64,000 nt of DNA, taken from positions 2,666,001 through 2,730,000 of the forward strand of contig NZ_LT906465.1 of the NCBI RefSeq assembly GCF_900187185.1, given 5' to 3'. The position numbers and the translations under genes were made by a program. The DNA is from Chryseobacterium taklimakanense (GTDB lineage Bacteria > Bacteroidota > Bacteroidia > Flavobacteriales > Weeksellaceae). Below the pieces are notes generated by a model. That model had not been told where the DNA came from. It did no database searches and saw nothing but the letters and a program-made list of their open reading frames with translations. The stretch's first letter is position 1. Each line of letters begins with the position of its first letter. Positions 55,387-64,000 of the stretch are shown here, one piece after another.

Positions 55387-56190
55387 ATGAAAAAACAACA
55401 TATATTTCAAAAAATCTTTCTTGCATTGATAATGCTTTTGGGCATTATTTCATGCCAGGACCGCGAATTGCTTACGGTAGAAAACCAGTCCGCAGCAATT
55501 TTATTGGATACATCTAAAGAAACTGTTTTCCTGGATAAGAATTTTCCGGACAATCCAGCTTTGAACCTCACGTGGGAAGTTGCAAAATACACTCAGCCAA
55601 CAGAACTTAAATATAAAATTGAAGCTTCAAAAACTGCTGATTTTGCTAAACCTGTTTTGGTAAAAACTGTTGAAGAATCTCAAAGAACGGCAACACTTAC
55701 GACATCAGAAATGAATGCCGTAGCTGAAAAACTTGGTTTAGCGCCGAATGTACAGGCGCCAATGTATTTGCGTGTGACTTCATTCGTAGGTGAGGATGGT
55801 GAGTATGTTGTAGCTACATCCAATGTATCCTCTGTGAAAATCACTCCTTACGAATTGGTATATCCAGATTTCTATCTTGTTGGCGCCGCGGCACCGGTAG
55901 GCTGGGATTCCGGTAATGCAATGCTTCTTACAAAAAATAAAGAGATCGCAACCATTGTAACCACATTAAAAGGTGGTGAATCCTTCAGATTCCTTGGCCA
56001 ACAGAACTGGAATGGTATGAACTACAGTATAGACCAGGCTGGAACGAAAGACAGCTACAGATATTTCAAGCAGGTTTCTTCAAATATCGTTCAGGATGGT
56101 GACGAAAATATGAAATTCACTGGTACGACAGGGACTTATAAGATAACCATCAATGCTAAAGAACAATCTTTAACCATTGTAGCACAATAA
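55387..56190 (+). CDS. SusE-like surface lipoprotein
   Basis: 267 residues; lipobox GIISC, lipidated Cys at 23. A SusE-type Ig-like domain (LNLTWEVAKYTQPTELKYKI) is followed by one starch-binding, CBM-like domain from about 155 (PDFYLVGAAAPVGWDSGNAM). Shares the N-terminal domain design with the next gene. Its job is to hold glucan at the cell surface. Confidence 0.85.
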   Translation: MKKQHIFQKIFLALIMLLGIISCQDRELLTVENQSAAILLDTSKETVFLDKNFPDNPALNLTWEVAKYTQPTELKYKIEASKTADFAKPVLVKTVEESQRTATLTTSEMNAVAEKLGLAPNVQAPMYLRVTSFVGEDGEYVVATSNVSSVKITPYELVYPDFYLVGAAAPVGWDSGNAMLLTKNKEIATIVTTLKGGESFRFLGQQNWNGMNYSIDQAGTKDSYRYFKQVSSNIVQDGDENMKFTGTTGTYKITINAKEQSLTIVAQ

Positions 56191-56207
56191 TTTAAAAGAC
56201 AGATATT

Positions 56208-57545
56208 ATGAAAAATATATTTAGAATTTTGTTTTTGGCAATGATAGTACCTTTACTGTTTCAGTCATGTAGAGAAGACGATTTTGCCTATAAAACAGCG
56301 GAACCTTCATTTACACTTTACAATACGACATTAAGTTCAAATGTCCTATATCCTACAATGAAAGATAACCCGTTCAGGCTTACCTGGGACAATACTTTAG
56401 GTGCAGCTGCAGAATATAACGTGCAGATTTCGACAACTGAAGATTTTGCGAAGCCAGTGGTTTTGGGTAAATCTTCAGCAACTACATTTACAACTTCTAT
56501 CGGCAATTTAAACAATGCGTTGCTTCAGGCTGGATACCAACCTTATAAAAGCCAAAGGGTTTATGTAAGAGTAATTTCAGGCTCCAGTGTATCGAACGTG
56601 ATCGCATTTGATGCGACGCCTTATCCGTCTGCAGCGCCTGTAATTACTGCTCCAACCGCAGGCACCAAAATTGTGCTGGACGGTACAAATCCTGACGGTG
56701 TAGCTGCTAAAGTGGCTTGGACAGATTATAATTATGGTACCGATGTGGTATATACTGTTGAGATAGCGCCAAAAGGTTCCACAAATTTTGTAGTACTTGG
56801 TACAGTTAATAACCTTAAGCAGTTGTCAGTTTCAAATCTTGTAATGGATCAGGCTGTTCTTAAGGTTGGTGGTTTGGCTAATGTTGCTGCTGACTATGAT
56901 CTCAGAGTCACTGCAGCCACTACGTCAGCTGGTGGTACGCTGAAATCTACTTCAGCGGTAGTTACGGTAAATGTAACCCCTTACCAGTTAGAGTCTTACA
57001 TATATGCTCCAGGTGGTTATCAGGGTTGGAATCCGGCTACGGCTAATACACTGGTATCTTCAGTTAGCAATAATATTTATATTGGATATATCAACTTCCC
57101 TGCAGCAGGGACTGAGTTCAAGTTTACTCAGGCACGCAACTGGGATACTAACTGGGGTGATGATGGTGCTGACGGTACTTTGGAGCCGGGTGGCGCAAAC
57201 CTTAAGTCTCCGGGTGCAGGTTATTACAAAATAACGGTGGATCTGAATACCAAAACTTATACAATGGTTCCTTACGCCATCGGTATTGTGGGCGCTTACA
57301 ACGGTTGGGGTGCAACTCCGGATACGGTAATGACTTGGGATGATGCCCAAAGAAAATTTGTCACAACCCTTGCTTTACCTGCTGGTGAGTTCAAATTCAG
57401 AATCAACGGTTCATGGGATGAAAACTATGGAGACTCCAATAAAGACGGTGTTTTAGATAAAGGCGGTGATAACCTCTCAGTAGCTGCTGCCGGCACGTAC
57501 ACCATCACGTATGATCCATTTGCTATGACTTATAGCATTAAATAA
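56208..57545 (+). CDS. SusE/SusF-type surface lipoprotein with two starch-binding domains
   Basis: 445 residues; lipobox LLFQSC, Cys at 21. An N-terminal Ig-like SusE domain resembling that of the upstream gene, a second Ig-like domain, then two CBM-like repeats (YIYAPGGYQGWNPATANTLV and AIGIVGAYNGWGATPDTVMT), each with the xxGWxP/WG aromatic site and a Asp/Asn-rich NWGDDGADGTL-type loop. A terminator follows. Confidence 0.85.
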   Translation: MKNIFRILFLAMIVPLLFQSCREDDFAYKTAEPSFTLYNTTLSSNVLYPTMKDNPFRLTWDNTLGAAAEYNVQISTTEDFAKPVVLGKSSATTFTTSIGNLNNALLQAGYQPYKSQRVYVRVISGSSVSNVIAFDATPYPSAAPVITAPTAGTKIVLDGTNPDGVAAKVAWTDYNYGTDVVYTVEIAPKGSTNFVVLGTVNNLKQLSVSNLVMDQAVLKVGGLANVAADYDLRVTAATTSAGGTLKSTSAVVTVNVTPYQLESYIYAPGGYQGWNPATANTLVSSVSNNIYIGYINFPAAGTEFKFTQARNWDTNWGDDGADGTLEPGGANLKSPGAGYYKITVDLNTKTYTMVPYAIGIVGAYNGWGATPDTVMTWDDAQRKFVTTLALPAGEFKFRINGSWDENYGDSNKDGVLDKGGDNLSVAAAGTYTITYDPFAMTYSIK

Positions 57546-57568
57546 TTTTTTATTCATTTAGCTGTATA

Positions 57569-57599
57569 AATCTGTCGCGTTGTGCGGCAGATTTTTTTT
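57569..57599 (+). terminator. Terminator after the susCDEF-like operon
   Basis: AATCTGTCGC (57569-57578) pairs with GCGGCAGATT (57584-57593) with one G-U, followed by T8, 24 bases after the last stop. Confidence 0.85.
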
Positions 57600-57671
57600 G
57601 TTAAATGGTGATACTTATTCGCTAAAAAGATTAAGATTTCATAATTTTAGACCTTTGTTAAAAAATTTGAT

Positions 57672-59825
57672 ATGAGAAAAAATATAATAGGAGCAGTTTT
57701 TCTTTTTGCAACAGGCTTCGCAATCAACGCTCAAACCCTTAAATCACCCGACGGCAAATTTGAAATGAATTTCCAGCTGAAATCGGGAGTGCCATATTAT
57801 AATCTGAAATATCAGGGCAAAACTGTAGTTGAAGATTCAAAATTAGGTTTGAGGTTGCTCCGCGACGGCGATATTCAGTTCGCTTCAGAAATTGAAAGAA
57901 AAGACCAGAACGGTAAAGACCTGAATGATGGCTTCACCAAAACAGCGGAAAAATTTGATTCTAAAAATGAATCCTGGAATCCGGTTTTGGGCGAGAAAAA
58001 ATCTTACGTTAACCATTACAACGAACTGGCAGTTACGCTGAACCAGCCGGCGAATGACCGCCATATCATTATTAAATTCCGTTTGTTCAATGACGGTCTT
58101 GGCTTCAGGTATGAATTCCCGGAGCAGAAAAACCTGAATTATTTCATCATTAAAGAAGAAGATTCCGAAATTGACCTTGCTGCTGATATGAAGACTTTCT
58201 GGATTACCGGAGATTACGATTCGCAGGAATACCAGTATCAGGAAACCAAAATTTCAGAAATCCCGGCAAGATGGCCAAAATCTTACGACGGAAATGCCTC
58301 GCAAACGCCGATAAAAAATGCGATCCAGATTCCTACAATGATGAAGTGGGAAGGGAAAACGCCTTTATACCTGAATATTTCTGAAGCTGCCGTCATCAAT
58401 TATCCTACCGCAAATGTTGAGGTGGATGCTGTTAATTACAAACTTAAAACACATTTAACGCCTGACGCTCAGGGCGCAAAAGGTTATATCCAGACGCCAG
58501 CCGTTTCACCGTGGAGAACAATCATCGTTTCACCAAAAGCTGAAGAAGTTCTGGATTCAAAGATGATTTTTAACCTTAATGAACCTACACATTACACCGA
58601 TACTTCATACATCAAACCCACGAAATATATGGGCGTTTGGTGGGAAATGATCATCGGAAAGTCCCAGTGGGCTTATTCTACGGCGAACAATGTGCATATT
58701 GGCAAAACAGATTTTTCAAAATTAACACCCAACGGAAAACACGCCGCCAACAACGATAAAGTAAAACAATATATCGACTTCGCATCTAAACACGGTTTTG
58801 ATGCTTTGCTGGTTGAAGGATGGAATGTTGGATGGGAAGATTGGTTTGGTCATTCTAAAGAATTTGTTTTCGACTTTGTAACGCCTTATCCCGATTTTGA
58901 TATCAAAATGCTGAACGATTATGCGCATTCCAAAGGCATAAAACTGATGATGCACCACGAAACTTCAGGCTCTGCAACCAATTACGAGCGTTGGGCCGAC
59001 AAAGCCTTCCAGCTGATGAACAAATACGGTTATCCGTCTGTGAAAACCGGTTATGTGGGCAACATCATTCCGCGCGGCGAACATCATTATTCACAATGGA
59101 CCATCAACCATTATTTCCGGATAGCTGAAAAAGCCAACGAATACAAAATCATGGTGAATTCTCACGAAAGCGTGCGCCCGACAGGGCAAAGCCGTACGTA
59201 CCCGAACTGGATCGCTGCCGAAGCCGCCCGCGGGACTGAGTTTGATGCGTTCGGCGGAAATAATCCGGATCACCATGTTATTTTGCCTTTTACCAGATTC
59301 ATGGGCGGACCGATGGATTACACGCCCGGAATTTTCCAGACTAAACTCGATTACTACTTCCCTGGCGACACAAGATACGTGAAAACCACGCTTGCCAAAC
59401 AGCTGGCTCTGTATGTGGTGATGTATTCTCCACTTCAGATGGCTGCTGATTTACCGGAAAATTATGAGAGACATCTTGATGCCTTCCAGTTCATCAAAGA
59501 CGTAGCTGCAGATTGGGATGATACCAAAATTCTGGCCGCTGAACCGGGCGATTACATCCACACAGCACGCAAAGCCAAAAGTAAAGACGAGTGGTACATT
59601 GGCGGCATCACCGATGAAAACGCGAGAACTTTCACGGTAGATTTTTCTTTCCTTCCGAAAGGTAAAAAATACCAGGCAACCGTTTACGAAGATGGCAAGG
59701 ATGCTGATTATATCAACAATCCGCAGAGCTATAATATTTACAGGAAAACCGTAACCAGCGCCAGCAAAATCCCTGTGAAACTTGCACGAAGCGGCGGTTA
59801 TGCGATTTCTGTGAAGCCTTTATAA
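57672..59825 (+). CDS. GH97 family glycoside hydrolase (alpha-glucosidase, SusB-like)
   Basis: 717 residues with a signal peptide (INAQ). N-terminal GH97 beta-sandwich domain, a central (beta/alpha)8 barrel and a C-terminal sandwich. Motifs: KYMGVWWEMIIGKSQWAYST, LMMHHETSGSATNYERWADK, VNSHESVRPTGQSRTYPNWI and HHVILPFTRFMGGPMDYTPG. The set of Glu residues in WWEM, HHET and NSHES fits the inverting, calcium-dependent GH97 type that releases glucose. Expected periplasmic. Confidence 0.92.
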   Translation: MRKNIIGAVFLFATGFAINAQTLKSPDGKFEMNFQLKSGVPYYNLKYQGKTVVEDSKLGLRLLRDGDIQFASEIERKDQNGKDLNDGFTKTAEKFDSKNESWNPVLGEKKSYVNHYNELAVTLNQPANDRHIIIKFRLFNDGLGFRYEFPEQKNLNYFIIKEEDSEIDLAADMKTFWITGDYDSQEYQYQETKISEIPARWPKSYDGNASQTPIKNAIQIPTMMKWEGKTPLYLNISEAAVINYPTANVEVDAVNYKLKTHLTPDAQGAKGYIQTPAVSPWRTIIVSPKAEEVLDSKMIFNLNEPTHYTDTSYIKPTKYMGVWWEMIIGKSQWAYSTANNVHIGKTDFSKLTPNGKHAANNDKVKQYIDFASKHGFDALLVEGWNVGWEDWFGHSKEFVFDFVTPYPDFDIKMLNDYAHSKGIKLMMHHETSGSATNYERWADKAFQLMNKYGYPSVKTGYVGNIIPRGEHHYSQWTINHYFRIAEKANEYKIMVNSHESVRPTGQSRTYPNWIAAEAARGTEFDAFGGNNPDHHVILPFTRFMGGPMDYTPGIFQTKLDYYFPGDTRYVKTTLAKQLALYVVMYSPLQMAADLPENYERHLDAFQFIKDVAADWDDTKILAAEPGDYIHTARKAKSKDEWYIGGITDENARTFTVDFSFLPKGKKYQATVYEDGKDADYINNPQSYNIYRKTVTSASKIPVKLARSGGYAISVKPL

Positions 59826-59885
59826 CTCAAACCATTTAAATTTACTCAAACCTTAAAGGCCATGCTTTTAAGGTTTTTATTTCTT

Positions 59886-60860
59886 ATGAAAACACTTTTC
59901 AACAGGCAAAATATTTTCCTCATCCTGCTGATTTTAATGGTCATTGCGGGGAAATTAATTCCCTACAAGCCACACTATAACGAGATTTTCAATCTTAATA
60001 AATTTATCGACTGGGGTATTGCCGGTATTTTCCTGCTTTACGGACTGAAACTCAACCTGAAGGAAGTCTTAAAAGACATTTCCAACTGGAAACTGCATCT
60101 GCTCGTGCAGTTCGGCACATTCATCCTTTTTCCAATGTTGGTATTTTTATTTTATCCTTTGGCGAAGGACAGTACGTGGTTTCTACTGTGGGTTGCGGTA
60201 TTTTTTCTGGCAGCTTTGCCGTCCACGGTGTCTTCATCGGTGGTAATGGTTTCCATAGCTAAAGGCAATATCACGTCAGCCATATTCAACGCCTCAGTTT
60301 CCGGGTTGATAGGAATTGTGATGACGCCTTTGCTGATGAGCTTTTTTCTCAGTCAAAATGCTGAAAGCGGCGCCCACACCACCGAAATCATCGCACAGCT
60401 GCTCATAAAAGTTTTGCTGCCCATCATTCTCGGTATCCTGCTGAACCCCATTTTCAGGAATCTCATAAACCGCCACAGCAAGCTCATTGGCGAGTTCGAC
60501 CGGCTCATCATCCTGCTCATCGTCTATGAAAGTTTTTCGGGTGCATTTATCAACCGTATTTTTTCAACCATTCCTACCATACAGTTTATATGGCTTACTT
60601 TAGCCTGTATCGCTCTGTTTTTCATTGTTTACGAAATCATTAAATTCATTTGTCACCGGCTGAATTTCAGTCGGGAAGATACCGTCACCGCCACGTTTTG
60701 CGGTTCCAAAAAATCACTCGTCCACGGCAGCCTTTTCGTCCTCGTACTGGGCATTCCCGACGAATCAAAAGTCCTTTTCCTGCTGCCCATCATGATTTAT
60801 CACAGCTTCCAACTTTTTTACGTCAGTTGGCTGGCAAATAAACTCGCAAAAAGCGTGTAG
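59886..60860 (+). CDS. SBF-like (bile acid:sodium symporter type) transporter
   Basis: 324 residues from the ATG at 59886; an earlier in-frame start at 59862 adds eight residues. Ten or so hydrophobic segments; the SBF-like (PF13593) signature includes GIFLLYGLKLNLKEVLKDIS, AALPSTVSSSVVMVSIAKGN and TFCGSKKSLVHGSLFVLVLG. Substrate unknown. Why it lies inside a glucan locus is not clear. Confidence 0.85.
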   Translation: MKTLFNRQNIFLILLILMVIAGKLIPYKPHYNEIFNLNKFIDWGIAGIFLLYGLKLNLKEVLKDISNWKLHLLVQFGTFILFPMLVFLFYPLAKDSTWFLLWVAVFFLAALPSTVSSSVVMVSIAKGNITSAIFNASVSGLIGIVMTPLLMSFFLSQNAESGAHTTEIIAQLLIKVLLPIILGILLNPIFRNLINRHSKLIGEFDRLIILLIVYESFSGAFINRIFSTIPTIQFIWLTLACIALFFIVYEIIKFICHRLNFSREDTVTATFCGSKKSLVHGSLFVLVLGIPDESKVLFLLPIMIYHSFQLFYVSWLANKLAKSV

Positions 60861-60902
60861 TTTAGGGCAATATTTGTAAATTTAACGGTTAAAATTTTTA
60901 GG

Positions 60903-61018
60903 AGCTTTTTCCCGCTATCCGCTGTATCTTTTGTTCCGCTGCGCTCCACAAAAGGATGCCGCTACTATCGGGGCTAGTGATAATAAACTGCAAAATCGGC
61001 GCTCGCTTCGCTCGCGCC
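60903..61018. repeat. Intergenic palindromic repeats before the GH13 gene
   Basis: CCCG (60911) pairs with CGGG (60969) and AGC/GCT lies outside, enclosing TATCTTTTGT/ACAAAAGGAT; a second hairpin GGCGC...GCGCC lies at 60998-61018. The form resembles the dispersed G+C-rich intergenic repeats common in Chryseobacterium-type genomes. They may act as a transcription or mRNA-stability hairpin. Confidence 0.65.
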
Positions 61019-61030
61019 AGCCAATTAAAA

Positions 61031-62884
61031 ATGAAAAAAACAATTTTATTTCTGTTCATTTCCGTTTTTTCCTTCGCTCAAATCCAAAAGGTAGAGCCTG
61101 CATTCTGGTGGAAAGGGATGAAGAATCACGAACTTCAGATTTTACTTTACGGCAAAAATATTGCCAACCAAACAGTTGCACTTTCAGACGGTGTTCTGAT
61201 CAAAAATCTGCAGAAAGTTGAAAATCCCAATTACGTGTTCATCACGGTAAATACAGGTGAAATTAAAACTTCAAAGTTCAATATTAACCTGAAAAAAGGT
61301 AAGAAATTAATCAGTTCATACTCTTACGAACTGAAAGACAGAAATCCGGGATCTGCAGAAAGAAGTTCATTTTCATCCAAAGATGTCATTTATCTGATCA
61401 TGCCCGACCGCTTTGCAAACGGTGATGAAACCAACGATTCCAAACCGGATTTAACCGAAAAGGCAAACCGAAACTTGCCAAGCGGAAGACATGGTGGCGA
61501 TTTGCGGGGCATTATAAAAAATTTAGACTATCTTCAAAATTTGGGGGTTACCGCACTGTGGCTCACGCCCGCAAACGAGGACAACGAAAAGCAGACATCC
61601 TATCACGGTTACGCCCAGACCGATCTTTATAAAATTGATGGCAGATACGGAACCAACGAAGAATACCTCGAACTTTCACGGGAGTTGAAAAAACGCGGAA
61701 TGATGCTCATTCAGGATTACGTCACAAACCACTGGGGAATTTCTCACTGGCTCATTCAGGATTTACCGACAAAAGACTGGATTCACCAGTTCACGGATGG
61801 GGAAGGCAAATATGGTTTCAAACGTTCCAATTACCGCACGACTTCACAATTCGACAAAAACGTTTCCGAAATTGATAAAAAAGAAGCGCTCAATGGTTGG
61901 TTCGATACCACGATGCCGGATCTTAACCAAAGCAATCCGTTGGTTTTAAAATATTTAACCCAAAATGCGATTTGGTGGATCGAGTATGCTGAACTCGGCG
62001 GCCTGCGTGTGGACACTTATCCGTACAACGACAAAGAAGCCATGGCAAAATGGGCAAAAGCCATCACCGACGAGTACCCGAATTTCAACATCGTGGGCGA
62101 GGCGTGGATGTATCAGCCGGCGCATATCGCGTACTGGCAGAGGGATTCCAAGATTGCAGAAGCGGTGGGGTATAATTCCAATTTGCCGTCAGTGATGGAT
62201 TTCACGCTGTATACCGATTTGCCAGGTGCTTTGCAGGAAGCTGAAAACTGGGACAAGGGCATGATCAAAATCTACAACGCTCTGGGCAGTGATTTCCTTT
62301 ATCCGGACATCAACAATATCCTGGTGTTCTTCGAAAATCACGATACAGAAAGGTTCAACGAGATTTTCAATGCCAATCCGGATGCTTATAAAATGGCTTT
62401 AACTTTAATCTCCACCATTCGCGGGATTCCGCAGCTTTATTACGGCTCCGAAATCGGAATGCGGGGTGAGAAATCTAAAGGGGATGCCGACATCCGCAGG
62501 GATTTTCCAGGTGGCTGGAAGAGCGATAAACAGAATGCTTTCAATCCACAAACTCAAACCAAAGAGCAGAAGGAGTTTTACGATTTTACCCAAAAAATCC
62601 TGAACTGGCGCAAAGGAAAAGAGGTGATCCACACCGGAAAAACGACGCACTATATGCCTAAAGAAAGTGTTTATGTGTATTTCAGATACAATGAAAAAGA
62701 AAAAGTGATGGTAGTTCTAAACAATAATGCAAAGGAACAAACGCTGGATTTAAGCCGCTTTGCAGAAAGTTTAAACGGAATTTCGGCAGGACAGGATGTC
62801 ATCACCGGAAAAACTTTTCAGCTAAAACCAGAAAATAAATTAACCGTTTCACCAAAAACTTCATTAATTTTAGAATTGAATTAG
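61031..62884 (+). CDS. GH13 alpha-amylase/cyclomaltodextrinase-like enzyme
   Basis: 617 residues from the ATG at 61031, which opens with a signal peptide (ILFLFISVFSFAQ); the longer frame upstream has none. An N-terminal immunoglobulin-like domain (about 20-120) is typical of neopullulanase/cyclomaltodextrinase. Catalytic residues: nucleophile Asp in GLRVDTYPYNDKE, acid/base Glu in IVGEAWMY and third Asp in FFENHDTERF. It cuts alpha-1,4 glucan to short oligosaccharides for the other Sus proteins. Confidence 0.9.
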   Translation: MKKTILFLFISVFSFAQIQKVEPAFWWKGMKNHELQILLYGKNIANQTVALSDGVLIKNLQKVENPNYVFITVNTGEIKTSKFNINLKKGKKLISSYSYELKDRNPGSAERSSFSSKDVIYLIMPDRFANGDETNDSKPDLTEKANRNLPSGRHGGDLRGIIKNLDYLQNLGVTALWLTPANEDNEKQTSYHGYAQTDLYKIDGRYGTNEEYLELSRELKKRGMMLIQDYVTNHWGISHWLIQDLPTKDWIHQFTDGEGKYGFKRSNYRTTSQFDKNVSEIDKKEALNGWFDTTMPDLNQSNPLVLKYLTQNAIWWIEYAELGGLRVDTYPYNDKEAMAKWAKAITDEYPNFNIVGEAWMYQPAHIAYWQRDSKIAEAVGYNSNLPSVMDFTLYTDLPGALQEAENWDKGMIKIYNALGSDFLYPDINNILVFFENHDTERFNEIFNANPDAYKMALTLISTIRGIPQLYYGSEIGMRGEKSKGDADIRRDFPGGWKSDKQNAFNPQTQTKEQKEFYDFTQKILNWRKGKEVIHTGKTTHYMPKESVYVYFRYNEKEKVMVVLNNNAKEQTLDLSRFAESLNGISAGQDVITGKTFQLKPENKLTVSPKTSLILELN

Positions 62885-63081
62885 AAATGACCTAGGAGGC
62901 TTTTGCGTTACGAAATTTGAAATTGTTTTTCCTGCAAAATTTCCAGTGTTTGGATGGCGGCCAAATCTTACTTTAGTGAGTAAAAATTTTAATTCCACCC
63001 GAAACCTAACGAAGTGGTTCGACGAACGAAGAGAGTCGATTTTGGAAATCAAATTCAAATTTTAGCAAAAAAAACTTTAAT

Positions 63082-63591
63082 ATGAAAAAACTGTTTTTAC
63101 TTTTATTCGCAATAACTTTTGCATTCACAAACGCCCAAACCAAAGGCTTCTACGAAAACGTGCAAAAGAAAAACGTTTCCAGAGTACTGGATGATTTGAA
63201 TGCCTACGCCGCATCAGCCGACTTCAAAAATTATTTCGATTTATTTGCGGAAGAATCCACCTTCATCGGTACGGATGCCAGCGAAATCTGGAACAAAAAA
63301 GAATTTATGGCTTACGCGAAACCTCATTTCGACAAGGGAAAAGCGTGGAGTTTCAAATCTTTGAAAAGAGACATCACCTTCAGCAAAGACGGTAAATACG
63401 CCTGGTTTGACGAATTACTGGAAACCCAAATGAAAATCTGCCGCGGCTCCGGCGTCCTGGAAAAAATCGGAAACACCTGGAAAATCCGCCAGTACATCCT
63501 GTCCATGACCATTCCGAATGAGGTCTCGAATGACGTCATCAAAATAAAATCCGAATTAGAAACCAAAAAAATAGAAGAATTAAAAAAATGA
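63082..63591 (+). CDS. NTF2-like (SnoaL-type) secreted protein
   Basis: 169 residues with a signal peptide (ITFAFTNAQ). The fold is NTF2-like: DDLNAYAASADFKNYFDLFA, EESTFIGTDASEIWNKKEFM and AWFDELLETQMKICRGSGVL. No catalytic dyad can be assigned. Probably an accessory binding protein. Confidence 0.8.
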   Translation: MKKLFLLLFAITFAFTNAQTKGFYENVQKKNVSRVLDDLNAYAASADFKNYFDLFAEESTFIGTDASEIWNKKEFMAYAKPHFDKGKAWSFKSLKRDITFSKDGKYAWFDELLETQMKICRGSGVLEKIGNTWKIRQYILSMTIPNEVSNDVIKIKSELETKKIEELKK

Positions 63592-63626
63592 CCCTGGAGA
63601 TTTTTCATTAGGGAATTGAAAACAAC

Positions 63627-63650
63627 GTCACCCTGACCCTGCTGAAGGGT
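63627..63650. repeat. Short dispersed intergenic repeat
   Basis: GTCACCCTGACCCTGCTGAA followed by GGGT forms ACCCT/AGGGT arms and resembles the small dispersed palindrome seen between genes in this phylum. Another trace may be at 48541-48560 (AAGTTCAGCGTGACAT). Confidence 0.45.
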
Positions 63651-63678
63651 TAAACCTGAAACCTGAAACAATACGATT

Positions 63679-64000
63679 ATGACAAAAAAAATAAAACCAA
63701 ACCTTTCCCTTGCACAAATCATCAACATGAGCATGGGATTTATGGGAATACAGATGGCCTTTGGCCTGCAAAACGGTAATGCGAGCCGTATCTTAGCGAA
63801 TTTGGGAGCCGATGTGCATGAACTTTCGTGGTTCTGGCTGGTGGCGCCTTTCACGGGGCTTATCGTGCAGCCGATTATCGGCCACTTGGGCGATAACACC
63901 TGGAGTCCTCTGGGGCGCAGGAAACCATTCTTTCTCATTGGAGCCGTGCTGTGTGCTGTTGGTTTGGTTCTTCTGCCGAATGCTGCTTCAGTAACGCACT
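63679..64000 (+). CDS. MFS transporter, SLC45-like sugar carrier (5' part)
   Basis: From the ATG at 63679 the frame runs off the window after 107 codons. It starts MTKKIKPNLSLAQIINMSMG, then MQ(A)FGLQNGNASRI, the transmembrane segment and GHLGDNTWSPLGRRKPFFLI, the MFS motif between the second and third helices; the pattern of SLC45/MalT-like maltose carriers. Inner membrane, sugar uptake. The end is outside the window. Confidence 0.8.
   Translation, partial: MTKKIKPNLSLAQIINMSMGFMGIQMAFGLQNGNASRILANLGADVHELSWFWLVAPFTGLIVQPIIGHLGDNTWSPLGRRKPFFLIGAVLCAVGLVLLPNAASVTH

Overview
The window reads as a member of the Bacteroidota, family Weeksellaceae (Chryseobacterium/Kaistella-like). Grounds: promoters of the TTG-N(17-23)-TAnnTTTG type, SusC/SusD-type outer-membrane proteins, a PorT-like barrel, a RNase Y gene next to zapA with a 6S-like RNA between them, and Bacteroidetes-type tra genes (DUF4133/DUF4134, TraG, TraJ, TraK).

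Region 1 (1-10981, minus strand) is the conjugation block of an integrative conjugative element (ICE): accessory RHH protein, relaxase, ParA, a membrane protein, VirB2-like and VirB3-like proteins, a TraG (VirB4-type) ATPase, three tandem TraI/VirB5-like secreted paralogues, a further secreted protein, a TraJ (VirB6-like) protein whose C-terminus is frameshifted, and the first codons of TraK. The TraG ATPase carries an inserted J-domain (HPD motif), which is unusual. Region 2 (10982-12329) is non-coding: a two-hairpin structure that is a good oriT candidate, about 15 degenerate copies of a 22-24 bp tandem repeat, and a palindrome before the first cargo gene.

Region 3 (12330-32675, plus strand, visibly more A+T-rich) is a defence island carried as ICE cargo: a complete QatABCD system; an orphan PD-(D/E)XK-like nuclease; a HEPN-like gene fragment; an AbiE-type type IV toxin-antitoxin pair; a complete Shango system (TerB-domain protein, DUF2791-type ATPase, DEAD/DEAH helicase); and a translationally coupled two-gene module that I cannot match to a named system (1180-aa helicase with a C-terminal nuclease-like domain, plus a 663-aa partner). 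That last module is the best candidate for an undescribed system. Promoter/operator-like sequences sharing TTTTGCCAA or CCAATATT occur before the AbiE pair, between its genes, and before Shango.

Region 4 (32889-33420): an 18-bp copy of the 3' end of tRNA-Asp (32965-32982) lies just upstream of an intact tRNA-Asp (33014-33087). This fits an ICE inserted into the first of two tandem tRNA-Asp genes, so 32982 is probably the right end of the element; its left end and integrase lie outside the window.

Region 5 (33421-50596) is ordinary chromosome: thioesterases, a phosphoesterase, a KAS III-like enzyme, MenG/UbiE, PorT-like, ZapA, 6S RNA, RNase Y, a LysM protein, GcvT, Idi, a HAD protein, SerA, MscL and MetG.

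Region 6 (51002-64000) is a starch/maltodextrin utilisation locus: SusC, SusD, two SusE/F-type surface lipoproteins, GH97 and GH13 enzymes, an SBF-type transporter, an NTF2-like protein and the start of an SLC45-like sugar transporter. The surface proteins would bind and import glucans, the periplasmic or secreted enzymes trim them, and the inner-membrane carrier takes up the product.
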